Origin: Thereva unica
Taxonomy: Eukaryota > Arthropoda > Insecta > Diptera > Therevidae
Direction of reading: 5' to 3'
DNA: 64,000 nt
Assembly (NCBI GenBank): GCA_949987705.1
Contig: OX465281.1
Location: forward strand, 142,648,876-142,712,875
Below, piece by piece: positions 1 to 10,990 of this stretch. A program made the position numbers and the translations under genes. The notes under the pieces are model-generated. The model searched no databases. It was not told the origin of the DNA and was given only the letters and a program-made list of their open reading frames with translations. Within the stretch, counting starts at the first letter, position 1. Each line of letters starts with the position of its first letter.

Positions 1-325
1 TTATTTTATTTTCTAAAAAGAGAATAAAGCACAATGCGAAATTTCTCATTGCATTCATTTTTCCCCATTGTCAAATTTTCAGCCTCGACCAGGAAATCAT
101 CATCATATTTTCTGCCCACACGCCCTTCCACAGGAATCTATTTTTAGATCCGAAACTTTTGGCTTTTCTTCCAACATGCATCCATGCATGCGTCAAGGGC
201 TTTGAAATGCTTTTTTAAATTCAGGCGCAAACCTGCTTTTTTATGTTTTACAAAAAATAACAAAATTTAAAAAAATTGTCTATTTTATGATTATTATGCA
301 CTAATAAAGAAATAATATTCTTAAA
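1..325. other. AT-rich sequence, nothing recognised
   Basis: No open frame, RNA gene or repeat was recognised here. It lies beside the decayed ORF that follows. Confidence 0.5.
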
Positions 326-786
326 CTAATGTTGAAAATCCATTCCCATTGATTTTAGAGGCTTACGACAGAAGTTCGCAGCCCTAAAACTTAAATCAGT
401 GTAACTATCGTCATCTAATAAACCAGCTGGAAAGATGTTTGTCCATATACGATTTCCCACATAACTTTCCTTCTTTCTGCTTCCTTCTTTACATTCCGGA
501 TTCCTCTTGTCATTCCAACTTTGACGAGTTACGCTTTGGATGAGAAGTAAGAAACAGATCAAGGAGATGGCTTCCTTGACCAGCAACATCAGCGATTTCA
601 CAATTTGATCTATATTATTGGTGCCTGCTAAGAGCTCGACGTCTTTGCCAGAAAACTCGTGCTGTTTGACTAAGTCAGCCAGTTTGCGATGTGAACATTG
701 AAAACACTCGCAACGATGCTTTCACACTTAGGATTGGATAATAAAAACTCGAGATATGTACTTCTAGGCTCGTCCTTGCAAAACTT
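326..786 (-). pseudogene. decayed unrecognised coding fragment
   Basis: Two overlapping minus-strand frames read like real protein. The first runs from about 786 to 670 and ends KCESIVASVFNVHIANWLT. The second runs from about 700 to 326 and contains LADLVKQHEF, GKDVELLAG and, near its end, SYTDLSFRAANFCRKP. The switch between frames near 690 suggests a frameshift in one ancestral coding sequence of about 150 residues. The composition (balanced charge, Cys, Trp) is unlike random AT-rich translation. I do not recognise the family. The last segment vaguely resembles the C-terminal side of a kringle, but too little is left to say so. It directly abuts a dispersed repeat, so it may be a captured or transposon-borne fragment. 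Confidence 0.35.
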
Positions 787-970
787 TTCTTCCAACTCTG
801 GAAGTTGGTAAGGTGGAACCTTGACTTTTCCAGTTTTAGAGAAATGGAAGTATTCTGCGCACATTGCTACATTATTCATGAAGATAGGTCATAGTGTTAC
901 AAAAATACAGGGTCATATTCCAATCTCTATTAAAAAAATCAAAACGCCCTAGCGGCTAAACCGTTACATT
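787..970 (-). repeat. dispersed family F copy, 5' part
   Basis: Read on the minus strand, this has the family F hallmarks: a block like TAACGGTTTAGCCGCTAGGG, then AAAATACAGGGT-type sequence, then TACGCAGAATACTCC-like sequence. The same order occurs at 30540-30960, in both arms of the palindrome at 31649-32675, and at 47263-47875. Homology ends near 787, where the decayed coding fragment begins. Confidence 0.65.
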
Positions 971-3900
971 TTCCTTTATCATCAGAATGTATAGTTGTTT
1001 TCAAACCTCGTGACATCCCGCGCATATTCCCCAGCTAAGCTCTTAAAAATGTTTAAAAGTTCAGACAAAAGCTTCACTTAACTCCTCCTATCAAATCACT
1101 TGCTGCCATGTAATCAGTCGCGACTGCGTATTGCTAAAGGGAAGTGTATTTTTCTGGGACTTCAATGATTATTTAAAAAATTTACAAATTATAACTGAAA
1201 AACACCCGTTTTTATACATTTTTTTATTTTAAGGTTTTTATATTTTACACATATGCTACAGAAATAATTAGTAGTAATTTCTACTAGAAAATACGAAATT
1301 TGTGTTTTTATCACTTTGATTACTAGATTTTTGGCATTTTCTGCCAGTCGCAGGCGCGCTTCTGCCCAGGGAGGTTGTGTTGCTTGCGGCTGCAGAGAAC
1401 TCTCAATTTATGAATGAAAATGCTCATATCTTTAAAAGAAATTTTTCCAGCAATTCTTTTAATTTATTTTAAATTTAGGGATGAGAAATATTTAGCATAA
1501 TTATAGTAAAATTATGCTTATTACGATGGATAAACTGACTTTGTTGAGCAAGAGTTTTACATGTATTTAAAAGCTCTGCTCAACACATATAAAGATTAAT
1601 TAACTTTATTCATTCGGCATGCGCGCATCCCTTCCCAAATTATTTTGTTGAGTTTTTTCTGCGTTTGTTCGTTGCCGTTTTAACTAAAAAGCGGGGAAAT
1701 GATAGAACAATATTTATAAAATTTGGCAATGAGGTGTGCAGAACTGTTCAAATTTTTTGTGTCACGGATTTTGAAAAAATCTATACATAGTTGTTACGAA
1801 ATTGTCTTTTTCTCTAAATAACATTCCTAGATTTAAAGTGTATACAAAACACACACATACACAATCTAATTAACATTTAATACCGTACTTTTTTCTACCA
1901 TGATAATTGCTATATCGAAATTAAAAAGATAAATTTTTCCAAAGAAACTTCCATAATCCACAGCACGAAATTTAATGCAATTATAAAACTTAATTTTCTG
2001 TATAGTTCATAAATGTGTATTAGCAGCAAACCAAACAAACAATCCTGGATTGAAAAACACAAAACTTATTTTTTTGTTATTTTTCATTACATTTTAAGTG
2101 GTCTCGAATGATTTTTATGGGCACATTATATTATCCGCCGTTAAAGTCATCATCAGACCGAATCAACTCTTATATTTTTACTAATGTGCACGCACTACAG
2201 TAATTTTATTAACCAGATTAAACAGATTAATAAAGTTTACTTCGAATCTAGTCTCTTTTGGGATGGAAAAATTAGATAGTACAAAAAATATGATTTTCAT
2301 CGCAAGAATCGAGTGTGTGGCAATAATGATAACAACAACAATTGACAGATGATATCCACCAAGCATCACTTGAAAGTCTACACAAATTTAATTTGTCCAG
2401 GAAAATGGTGTGGTAATGGGTGGAATTGTCGAAAAATTATTTTCCTACTAAATACTGGCTCCAATTGAAGCATATTCGTCATGCAGCCATGATTTTCAGT
2501 AGCTTCATGACTTTATTACGTCTCCGCCTCTTTGTATTATATATTTTTTGGTCGCACTATCGCAGTCCGGGACTTTTGGATAAAGTTTTACCTCTAATCT
2601 CTTACCCAGATAAAGTCATCAAAGCTATTATGTCAATTAAAAACCGATTCTTGGTGGGTTTTCATTTACATTTTCGGGGGCGCTCTTTTATGTGACTCTA
2701 TTAATACACGACAGCGTTGTCATATCAGGATTTTCGATCTTTACCGGGCGGGATCCCGTCCAAATTAAAATTTTCCAAAAAAAAAAGCATTGAACAAATT
2801 TTCAGATAGGGTCATTGTTTTCTAGTATTTTAGAAGGGGGGGCTAGGGCCTACTACAAATGAAACTTATAACTAAAAAACCTTGGGAGGTGTGGTTAGGC
2901 CACGAAATCAGATCGTAGGATCTAGTTCAGAGATCGTATAGCTTTTTTGTCAGGTAAAAATTAACAGGTTTTTGGGGATAATTTGCTTTGTTTGTATAAA
3001 ATGAAATCAGCACCTCAATTTGGACGTAAGTCAGCTTACTAATGGCATAAAAACTAAAATGCAATTAAGGTCCCCAACAACTTTCCGAATTATAAAAAAA
3101 TTTACGGACAAAACTTAGAATTAACATACTATTAAGTAGGTAAAATCCCAACACCATGCAGTACCCTACCTGATTTAAATAAAACAAAACAAAAATATAC
3201 GGACTATAAAATTCTTCCTTTTTTTCCGCATAAAAATCCCCTCATAGTAATTACATTAAGCGTTACATGATACTTTTGTAATAATTTTTATTGTTTTACT
3301 TGTGTGTTTGTTCATTAACACACAGTCGTACAACATAAATCGCTAATTCAGACAGGTATCAACGTAATTTTCCAGTTGGCTGCGCTTTGGTATATTCTGA
3401 ACATCTATTATCTGATCAGTGATCGTGGGCCAGTTACCCTTTCTTCTATATCGCTTTCTCATTCCCTTATACACTTTTATTTATTACTACAATTATGTGA
3501 TCTGACTTGAGAAGGTGCTGTAACGAGGGAAAGAATGTGGGTGCCTGTGACGAGTTTTTAGTATCGAAAATCGTTAACAATTCTACATTTCTTGTTAACA
3601 ATTATTGCACTTCTACTGCTGTATTATTTTCGATTAAATTTATTGGAAAAAATTCCGTAAAATTGTGTGTCTGTGTTAGCAAATATGAAATTAGTGTTTG
3701 CAAGATCATCCAGAATGTGTTTCCATTCACACTTTAGATGTGTAGTAAGTTCTGTTGGTAGTGTAGAAGGTAAGCCGATCGACTGTTTTGTGATGTAATT
3801 TTCCGGGCTATTTTTTTTTTTAATTTTTATTAAATTAAATTATTTATTTGTTAAAATATAATAAGTGTCATACATTTTTCCACGTTCAAGAATAATGATG

Positions 3901-4075
3901 CGTTTATTGTATGAGCATCCTCATTCTTACTTGTCTATGGAGCTACGACCAATATCGATCCTTGGCCTTGTCTAATGATTTTCTTCGGTTTGTGCGTTTT
4001 ATGGCGGCAACGACTAAGTTCCTGTTTTTTTTTGTTTCCCCTGACTCCATTATTATCATACCCTGTATACATAAT
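971..4075. other. AT-rich non-coding stretch
   Basis: About 3.1 kb with only short scattered open frames of low-complexity composition. I saw no splice-bounded coding exon, RNA gene or tandem repeat. A GC-richer patch around 2740-2900 holds G and C runs (gggcgggatcccgtcc) but no identifiable feature. Confidence 0.4.
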
Positions 4076-4545
4076 CCCACAAAAAAAACATTAAAAATGT
4101 GAATTAGAAGTTCGTGGGCGCGAAATTATTTATTGGTACAGTTTAAAACACACTTACAACAAAAAAAAAAGTGATATGGATTAGTCAAGATGAATCGTTA
4201 ATAGCATGAAATAATTAAACACGTGCATTTACGAACGAATTCAGTGTGGCACAGTCTATAGTGTTTCTAATACAATTTGTTACATTTCGAAGGACAGCTA
4301 AGATTCATGCTATACAACGAACTCGCCAGCCAACTTTTTCGCGGTTAATAACATTTTATTAAGGTTAAATAAAATCCTTTGAATTTGCTCGTAAATGCAC
4401 GTGTTTAATTATTTCATGCTATTAACGATTCATCTTAAATAATCCATATCACTTTTTTTTGTTATAAGTGTGTTTTAAACTGTTCCAATAAATAATTTCG
4501 CGCCCACGAACTTCTAATTCACATTTTTAATGTTTTTTTTGTGGG
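4076..4545. mobile_element. foldback MITE with about 165-bp inverted repeats
   Basis: The left arm from 4076 (cccacaaaaaaaacattaaa) to about 4240 is the reverse complement of the right arm from about 4385 to 4545, which ends tgttttttttgtggg. Shared blocks include gaagttcgtgggcgcgaaa and atgaatcgttaatagcatg. The 145-bp centre is unique. Long arms with a short spacer are typical of foldback MITEs. No coding capacity is present. The flanks are both AT-rich and show no clear target-site duplication. Confidence 0.75.
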
Positions 4546-5085
4546 ATATCACTCTTTTTTGTTTTAATACATTCTAAAATAAAAAATAAATAATCTTTTG
4601 TATAAAGAAATATTATGTATGTATTTAATTGTTCATTCATATTATTGCCTTTATAAAAAATAAACATAAGATCCTTTCGCGTTTCTCGGCCAAGATTTTT
4701 CCTGCACTATGGAATCATTGATATACATATAACCAGCTCGAATTTTGTCTCAACATGCTGATGTAATGACTTTGTTTCTGTATGGAATATAACATTAATC
4801 ACTTCATAATTTGACCCTCCTATATGCAACTTTGCAGAAGTGACAGCTTTAATATCGCATTGCTCAATTTTAATAAACTTTTTATTAGTCAGTTCGAATA
4901 ATTTTAGTTGTATGATAAGAACAGGTGCTACCAAAATTATTTCCGATTTACGAATCTTTTGAGTGTACGAACGACTAACCATATTTATAGGAACACTTTT
5001 TCCTAATCATCGAATGCCATCTGGCATCAACAGTGCTAGTAAAAATTGATTGAATAACTAGTAACGATATATTGAGGATATACAT
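4546..5085. other. mostly unique sequence ending in a short dispersed repeat
   Basis: No gene was recognised. Positions 4970-5070 (gactaaccatatttatagg, then tggcatcaacagtgctagt) resemble segments at 7550-7640 and 7785-7880, so a small repeat family borders this satellite locus on both sides. Confidence 0.45.
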
Positions 5086-5404
5086 ACTATACTGTTTATT
5101 GTCTTTTACTTATGATTCCCTTTCATTTGATACCCATGTCGAGAGGGTTGCGAATAAAATGGTAATCCGCCCTCTTGAGATGATCGCCGTGGATCTAACG
5201 AGATATTGAGTACACTATATCCGATATAGTATATCGCTTATGGTGTTCTACTTATGATACCCTTTCAATTGATACCCATGTCGAAGGATGGTGTAGAAAT
5301 GGTATTCCTCCCTTTTGAGTCGGCCGCTATGGATCTCCATATATTATCTCTTATGGTATTCTACTTATAATACCCTTTCAATTGATACCCATGTCGAGGG
5401 GGCG
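5086..5404 (-). repeat. short diverged 128-bp-type satellite, left part
   Basis: About 2.5 monomers carry the landmarks of the large array at 56-62 kb read on the opposite strand: ttctacttatgatacccttt, gatacccatgtcgag, then a ggccgc..atggatct-type block. The copies are clearly more diverged than those at 56-62 kb. The array is split by the element at 5405-7271 and resumes at 7272. Confidence 0.75.
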
Positions 5405-7271
5405 CACAGTGGGATATGCGTGGCCAAAAATTGAAATTTTCGAACTATTAAATTTGGTGAATTTTTCGATTGAATATTTTTTTTCACTATCAGAACGAGA
5501 TATTTACAAAGTTTTAGGTTTTGGTTCGACGTAGAACATAGAAAAAAAGTACAATAACTTTTGTCCAAGTTTTTGTGTTTCGTTGACATCCATACAATAT
5601 TTTTGATTGTAATTGTACTTCAACATACAAAATACGTCATATTAATTTTTTTTCAACTTTCTCAATGTACTACAGATATAAGAATATCTTTTTATGTGTC
5701 CTATATGAATTTCAATCAGTTTTTATATATTTTCAATTATATCGTCTAAAAAAGACTTCATGCTCTCGAAAATTTTATTATTAACAACCGTATAAAAAAA
5801 GACTTACACGAGCTTACACACTAAATCTTCGACAATTTTGTTCTAACACTATTTCCGAAGGCAACAAAAAAATTTTTAGCTGCCAAGACTTGCCTATTCA
5901 AAAGTTATAACATATTGCTCATATTATGTTATCTGCATAGAATGATGTGGGCCATCCTACGAGGCCGATGATAACTTGTTTGAAAACTGTAAAGATATTC
6001 GTTGTAGATATGGCAAATATTTTGTAAATATAATTTAAAATGTATAACGCAATACAAAACTTGATACTCATTGTTAATGGTGTAATTTTTTTTAAACAAA
6101 TATCTGGAGAAATTCAATGTTTTTAACAATAAAAATGACTTCATAAGTATAATTAGTCAAGTATTAATAAAGATTTTTTTGGCATTCATGTTCTGATCCA
6201 AGTAAAAACTTTTTATATATTCTATCAATTCAATATAAACAATTAATTTGTTTTTAATTTGTTTTTAATAAACTAATTTGTTTCATATAGGTAGACAGAG
6301 ACACACTTACAAATCTAGCGAATATTGTGTCCTTTCATCACAAATGTAATACTTACTGACTCATTATGCAAAATCTGTTGCATGATCAATTTGTTTAAAC
6401 AAATTTCCGGTAAAACGTGACATTTCAAGCAACGGCAAACATTTTTGAAACAAAAAAACCATTCCATCTGATTAAAAAAAAATTCTTTCTTTCAGAGATA
6501 TTTCGTATCTGGTTTTGATTTTTAAAAGAGACAAATCTGATGCTCACATCAACTAGATGATTAATTACGAGGTTTGTCGCACCTGTAGCACATTTTCCAA
6601 AGTCTCCTTATCTCTAAGATGATCGCGTCCGGCTTAGAAATCTGCACTGATTGACATGCAAACCGTATACAAATTATTTCTGAGATCAAAGAAATTGAAG
6701 CTGTTTTTAATATTTTATTTGTTTTATAAGTAATAAAAGAAACACATTTGGAATCATAACAATCAAATTTTAAGAGAGTTTTTTTTTGTTCAACAAATCA
6801 GCAGAATAAGATCTTAATGAAAGTTTTTTTTAATTGTTTAAACAAAAATTAAAATAAACATTTTTTTTTGGTTAAAAAACGTTGCTTAATACTTCAAGAA
6901 AGTTTAATGATACATGTTCAAATTCTGGAGGGAATGTATCTATCAGTTTCTAAATCTGAGGGATTTAGCTTTTTTTCCAATTTCATTTGTTTAATAACTA
7001 ATGTTAAAAAAACCTCAAAGATGGTTTCGAACAATTTTCTGTAGTATTTTTTTCCGTACAATTGAATGGCGTTATCAAGTTATTTGAAAACAATTTTGTT
7101 GTTGTAATTGTTTAAACAAAATTTGTTATAAACAAATTAATATTGCTAGAAATTACAAAACAATATTTCTAGGACGATAAACATGATATCCGCCAATTTT
7201 GAAGGTGCTATCTATCTTAGTTTCTTAATTATCGGATTTTTGGCCGTTTTTTCCAATTCTATCCCACTGTG
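5405..7271. mobile_element. Transib-like non-autonomous DNA element
   Basis: The termini are perfect 12-bp inverted repeats, CACAGTGGGATA. They are flanked on both sides by the 5-bp direct repeat GGGCG (5400-5404 and 7272-7276). Removing the element with one GGGCG restores a satellite monomer, so the boundaries are supported by an empty-site comparison. Termini beginning CACAGTG together with a 5-bp GC-rich target duplication are the known signature of Transib, the family related to RAG recombinase. Both ends carry an internal GGCCAAAAAT, starting 18 bp in at the left and 27 bp in at the right. The 1867-bp interior is AT-rich, with recurrent GTTTAAACAA motifs and no transposase frame. The family call is inferred from termini and target duplication only. 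Confidence 0.6.
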
Positions 7272-7548
7272 GGGCGGTGAAGAAATGGTAATCTTCCCTC
7301 TTGAGACGGCCGCCATGGATTTTACGACATAGCTTATTGTATTCTACTTATCATACTCTTTCATTTGATACCTTTGTCGAGGAGGTGGTGAAGAAAATGG
7401 TAATGCATCCTCTTGAGATGGCCGCCGTGGATCAAACTATATATTGGGTAATACTATATTGCTTATTGTATTCTACTTATCATTCCCTTTCATTTGATAC
7501 CCATGTAGAGTGGTGAAGAAATGGTAATCCGCCCTCTTGAGACCCCTA
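7272..7548 (-). repeat. short diverged 128-bp-type satellite, right part
   Basis: Continues the array interrupted at 5404. About two monomers carry tcttgagacggccgccatgg, ttctacttatcat, gatacctttgtcgaggaggt and gatacccatgtagagtggtg landmarks. It begins with the GGGCG target duplication of the inserted element. Confidence 0.75.
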
Positions 7549-7549
7549 C

Positions 7550-7880
7550 CAGTTTAATATGAACGCTTTTTGTTAATCATCGAAATGATAATAAATACTA
7601 TCTGACATCAACAGTCCTGGATTCGACTAACTTATAACGAAAATGTCACATTTTAGAAATAAAGTACAATTACGAACTATGCAAAAGTAGTAATTGGTAT
7701 TTTAAAATTTAACTGTACATCTGTACTATGAACTACATATGTTTTTTATAGTACCTAACGCAATCTGACACCATAGTTGTGACTAACCACTTTTATATGA
7801 ACACATTTTGTTAATTATGTAATGCCATTTGACATCAACAATGCGAGTAAACACTTTTCGACTAACTAGTAGCACCATCT
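7550..7880. repeat. two copies of a short dispersed repeat
   Basis: Positions 7550-7640 and 7785-7880 share blocks such as ttatatgaac, ttttgttaat and gacatcaaca. Both match 4970-5070 on the other side of the satellite. Copies on both sides suggest the satellite sits inside a larger repeat unit. No coding capacity was seen. Confidence 0.5.
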
Positions 7881-8290
7881 CCTTTATTGAGCAATTGAAA
7901 CAGCTTATAGCGCCCTCTGATAGAATAATTTTGAGTACCCACTTTTTTTAGACTGAAGGAGAACAAAAAAGTTCGTTTCGAAATGTAAAAAATGTAAAAA
8001 TAAAGAAAACGAAGAATGATAGGAAAAAAAACTAATGGAATAATAAATTATTTATATTGTGGTTAGCGATTACAAATGAAAAATTACTTGTATTGCTTAT
8101 TAAAAGGTGATAAATCGCATAATTTTATAAAAAAACACCTTGTTTTCTATGTTTAGGCGAAAATAAGGCTTTAGCTGTTTTCCCTTACGAACTCGGCAAA
8201 CTACCGGTTGCCTTGATAACATATTAATAATCTACGGTAAGTTTAGGATCTTTCTATAATTGATACAATAATTGATAAATTTTTTCGCTA
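7881..8290. other. AT-rich sequence, nothing recognised
   Basis: No gene or repeat was recognised before the MITE that starts at 8291. Confidence 0.4.
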
Positions 8291-9315
8291 CTGTGACAAA
8301 AAAAAATTCTTAGCTTAAGAGACTTTTTATTCAACCAAGCAAATAAGGTTTTGGATATAATGAAAACAAAATTGTCTTCGGATAAGCAATACTCATAGTC
8401 TTGATTTTATTTTTTTGGATGAAGACAAAAGTTAGCTTTGTTCCTGTACTTTTCCTACAAAAATTTGTTGGGCAAAAACTTAGTGAATGGTGGGGATAAT
8501 TTTGTCAAAATTGCAGAAAGTAAAGAAACGACTTTTGGGCAATTTCTTTCAAATCTAGAAGAAGATAACATAAATGTCGATTGTCTATGTGTATGCCGCT
8601 TTTCAAGATACCCACACACATACAAAAAATTGTCAATTGACAGTTTGCAAGAAATCGCAGGACCTAAAACCTCTGGCTAATTCCTGCACGAGAGGAAGTG
8701 AAAATGTCCCCGCTTTTTCTGTCATGAGAAAGTAAAGAAACACAAATTGGGAAAATTTTTGTCCCGCGGGATCCCACATTCGAGTTCTGGAACAAAGCTC
8801 TTGACTAGAAGTAAAAAAAAAAATTGCTTGGTTTGAGATACTAATTTTTTTAATTTAAGCAACTCAACTTCTTAGTCAAAGAATATCAAATTCTTAAAGC
8901 AAGCAAATCAATTTTCTTGACGAATGATTTGAATTAGGACCCATATGTTTTCTAATGATCATATGCCAGTTTTAAATTAACTACAATATTTCCACGTAAT
9001 AAAATAGTGAATTGCCTCAATAAATATTCTCGAATTAAAACTTCATCGTGTCTTGATTTAATACAAATTTTGTTTTTAATAAAAAATATTAATTTCTTGA
9101 GTAAAAAATTAAAAAATCTTATTTCGAAAAAAAAAAAAAATATGTTGGTCGAAAAATATAAGTATTGATCGAAGAAATACAATTGCTTGGCTCAAGAATT
9201 TCTAGTGTCTTACTCTGACACAGCATTCTCATGTTAAGACTGAAAATTTTTTTACTCAAGACAACGAAACGAATACTATGGAATTGCTGGAATCAAGACA
9301 ATTTTTCTATCAGTG
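8291..9315. mobile_element. Tc1/mariner-like MITE, long copy
   Basis: Shares most of its length with the copy at 26397-26915, for example aaaattgtcttcggataagc and gcattctcatgttaagactg. The right end reads ttttctatcagtg followed by TA. The left end, ctgtgacaaaaaaaaatt after TA, is an eroded version of cactgataaaaaaaatt in the other copy. Inverted cactgata ends flanked by TA fit a Tc1/mariner non-autonomous element. This copy holds an extra 366-bp insertion at 8434-8799 and about 135 bp missing from the second copy. No transposase is present. Confidence 0.7.
8434..8799. mobile_element. nested insertion carrying an 80-codon open frame
   Basis: Absent from the related copy at 26397-26915, where the sequence runs straight from gacaaaagtt to gactagaag. 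It is bounded by the inverted repeat agctttgttcc / ggaacaaagct. Inside, 8438-8680 (+) is open for 80 codons with protein-like composition (KIAESKETTFGQFLSNLEED). I do not recognise that peptide. The insert may be a small foldback element that captured coding sequence, or chance. Confidence 0.5.
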
Positions 9316-9335
9316 TACACATACTTACTTACTTT

Positions 9336-9450
9336 GACGGCTCTCCACCGGTCTCAATTCCCAGCTGATGTCACCGATTTGGCATTCCTAAGCGTTCTGG
9401 CCTACGCCATCCTTCCGACTGAGTCTGGTTCTCCCTCGTTAGGATAGGAA
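9336..9450. repeat. GC-richer fragment, probably a LINE tail
   Basis: A sharply bounded GC-richer block (gacggctctccaccggtctc, then ctgatgtcaccgatttggca) in AT-rich surroundings. It looks like a 3' remnant of a retroelement, but no second copy in this window confirms that. It directly abuts the right end of the MITE. Confidence 0.3.
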
Positions 9451-10429
9451 AATGATTATAAAAATTACAATTTTTATTTCATTGCAACGTATTGATTTCT
9501 TAAATTTGATTTTTTTGCTTTAAATATACATATGTATTAATGCGCATACATATAAGCTTTAATGTTTAAATCATAACAACAGATTTTCGACATTGGATTT
9601 GACAAAATATAAGTATAATTTCCAGTAGAAACTGAGTTTTGAAATCCTGAGACTTTCTCAACTTATTTCAATTCATTTAACCTCATTTTAGCTTAGAGAA
9701 TTTAAAAAGTAAAAGGTCTCGTCGGATACGAGAAGAAATATAAGATCCGATCGTTCATGAAAGACCCGTGTCTCTTTAAAAACTGACTCGGCACAGAACC
9801 GTGAATCGATAAATTGACTCATTTTAAATATGCTATTCTCCAAACTCGTATTCTTCTACATTCATGCTGGGACCAACGTTAGGTGTTCTCGCAGGTGAGG
9901 CCACCATGTATACTTTGTTTAGATTTTTTGCGGTCACTGCACCTAAGCACTTTATTATAACTTTTGTTTTCCAATGCTCGTGTTCCCTCGTTGCGATCAT
10001 TTAAATGAGGAACGCTATGCTTTAAGGACTTAGTATGGAGCAACTTATCAGCACAATTTCGCAATGAATTACTTCAATGACTGGTAACTGTCTCTTTATT
10101 TAATAATTCTTACTGTCACACTCAAATCAAAATTCTAATATTAGTCGATTAAACGAAGGTTTTTACTTCTTAGTCCTCAGGGACAGCACCGATTTTGATC
10201 ATTTTTTTTAAACGTTTGTGTTTGCGCAAATTAAGCCGGGCTGTACGATTCCTCTAAAATCCACCCCTAAAAATATTCCGTTTAGGGCTTATCACAAAAA
10301 AGGATATAATACATTTTCCCGTACGAATTGACATTCATGAGATATCGCCATTTTAAAGATTTAAAGTACTCACATTCATTCATTCGCAACATGTACAGGT
10401 CATCAGACTTTCAATAAACCCTTTGTAGG
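9451..10429. other. unique-looking sequence, no gene seen
   Basis: No convincing coding frame, RNA gene or tandem repeat. Short open frames here are not protein-like. Confidence 0.4.
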
Positions 10430-10990
10430 ACTAAGTGGCTAATATTTTCAAGAGTGACTCCTGGATGTGTTTGGAGAAAAATATTGTTCCACTATCCACT
10501 AAGATACAAGGTGGTGACGAAAAAATGTATTTTTTAAAATATGCTTAAACTTGAATAACTCCTAGACTTATATCGTAAAGTAACATACTTAGTATCTTCG
10601 TTTAGGTAAATGTGTGTTTTTTATTTGATATTAAGAACAGAAACTTGAGTGGCTCCGTTTAGAAGATACATACAGTGAGCATCAATATAAAGTTAACACA
10701 AATTCCCCTTTTTTATTTTGAGCCTTTTAGGGAGCCTCCAGGACCCCCTTAGAGGCAAATGCGAATTTTTAAATTATTTTTTAATTGTAGTAGAGACTGT
10801 TACGAAGATTTTAAGGGGTCGTGTAGCCTCCTCCGATTTTTTTGAGGAGGTAAAAACGTGGATTTTTTAGTGTATTTTTGTTGTTGAGCCTTTTGTGTTA
10901 ACTTTATATTGATGCTCACTGTATGTAGGTACAAAATGTGAGCTTTCTTTGTTTTTAAGCATTTTGGCCATACCTACATAGCCAGAGTTT
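10430..10990. repeat. dispersed repeat interrupted by a MITE
   Basis: Related to 12975-13210: both share ggactaag, gtatttggagaaaaa-like, ccactaagatacagg-like and cttgag..ctcc.tttagaa blocks in the same order. This copy is interrupted at 10671-10923 by a Tc1/mariner-like MITE that is absent at the matching place in the other copy. Confidence 0.6.
10673..10921. mobile_element. Tc1/mariner-like MITE with 30-bp perfect TIRs
   Basis: The ends are perfect inverted repeats of 30 bp starting CAGTGAGCATCAATATAAAG. TA dinucleotides lie immediately outside both ends (10671-10672 and 10922-10923), the standard Tc1/mariner target duplication. It is 249 bp long with no coding capacity. Identical arms imply recent activity. 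The related copy at 12975-13210 acts as an empty site. Confidence 0.85.

Noticed and set aside
326..601. Kringle domain suggested by SYTDLSFRAANFCRKP
   Set aside because: Only one or two of the expected cysteines and no second half of the domain; similarity is too short to claim.
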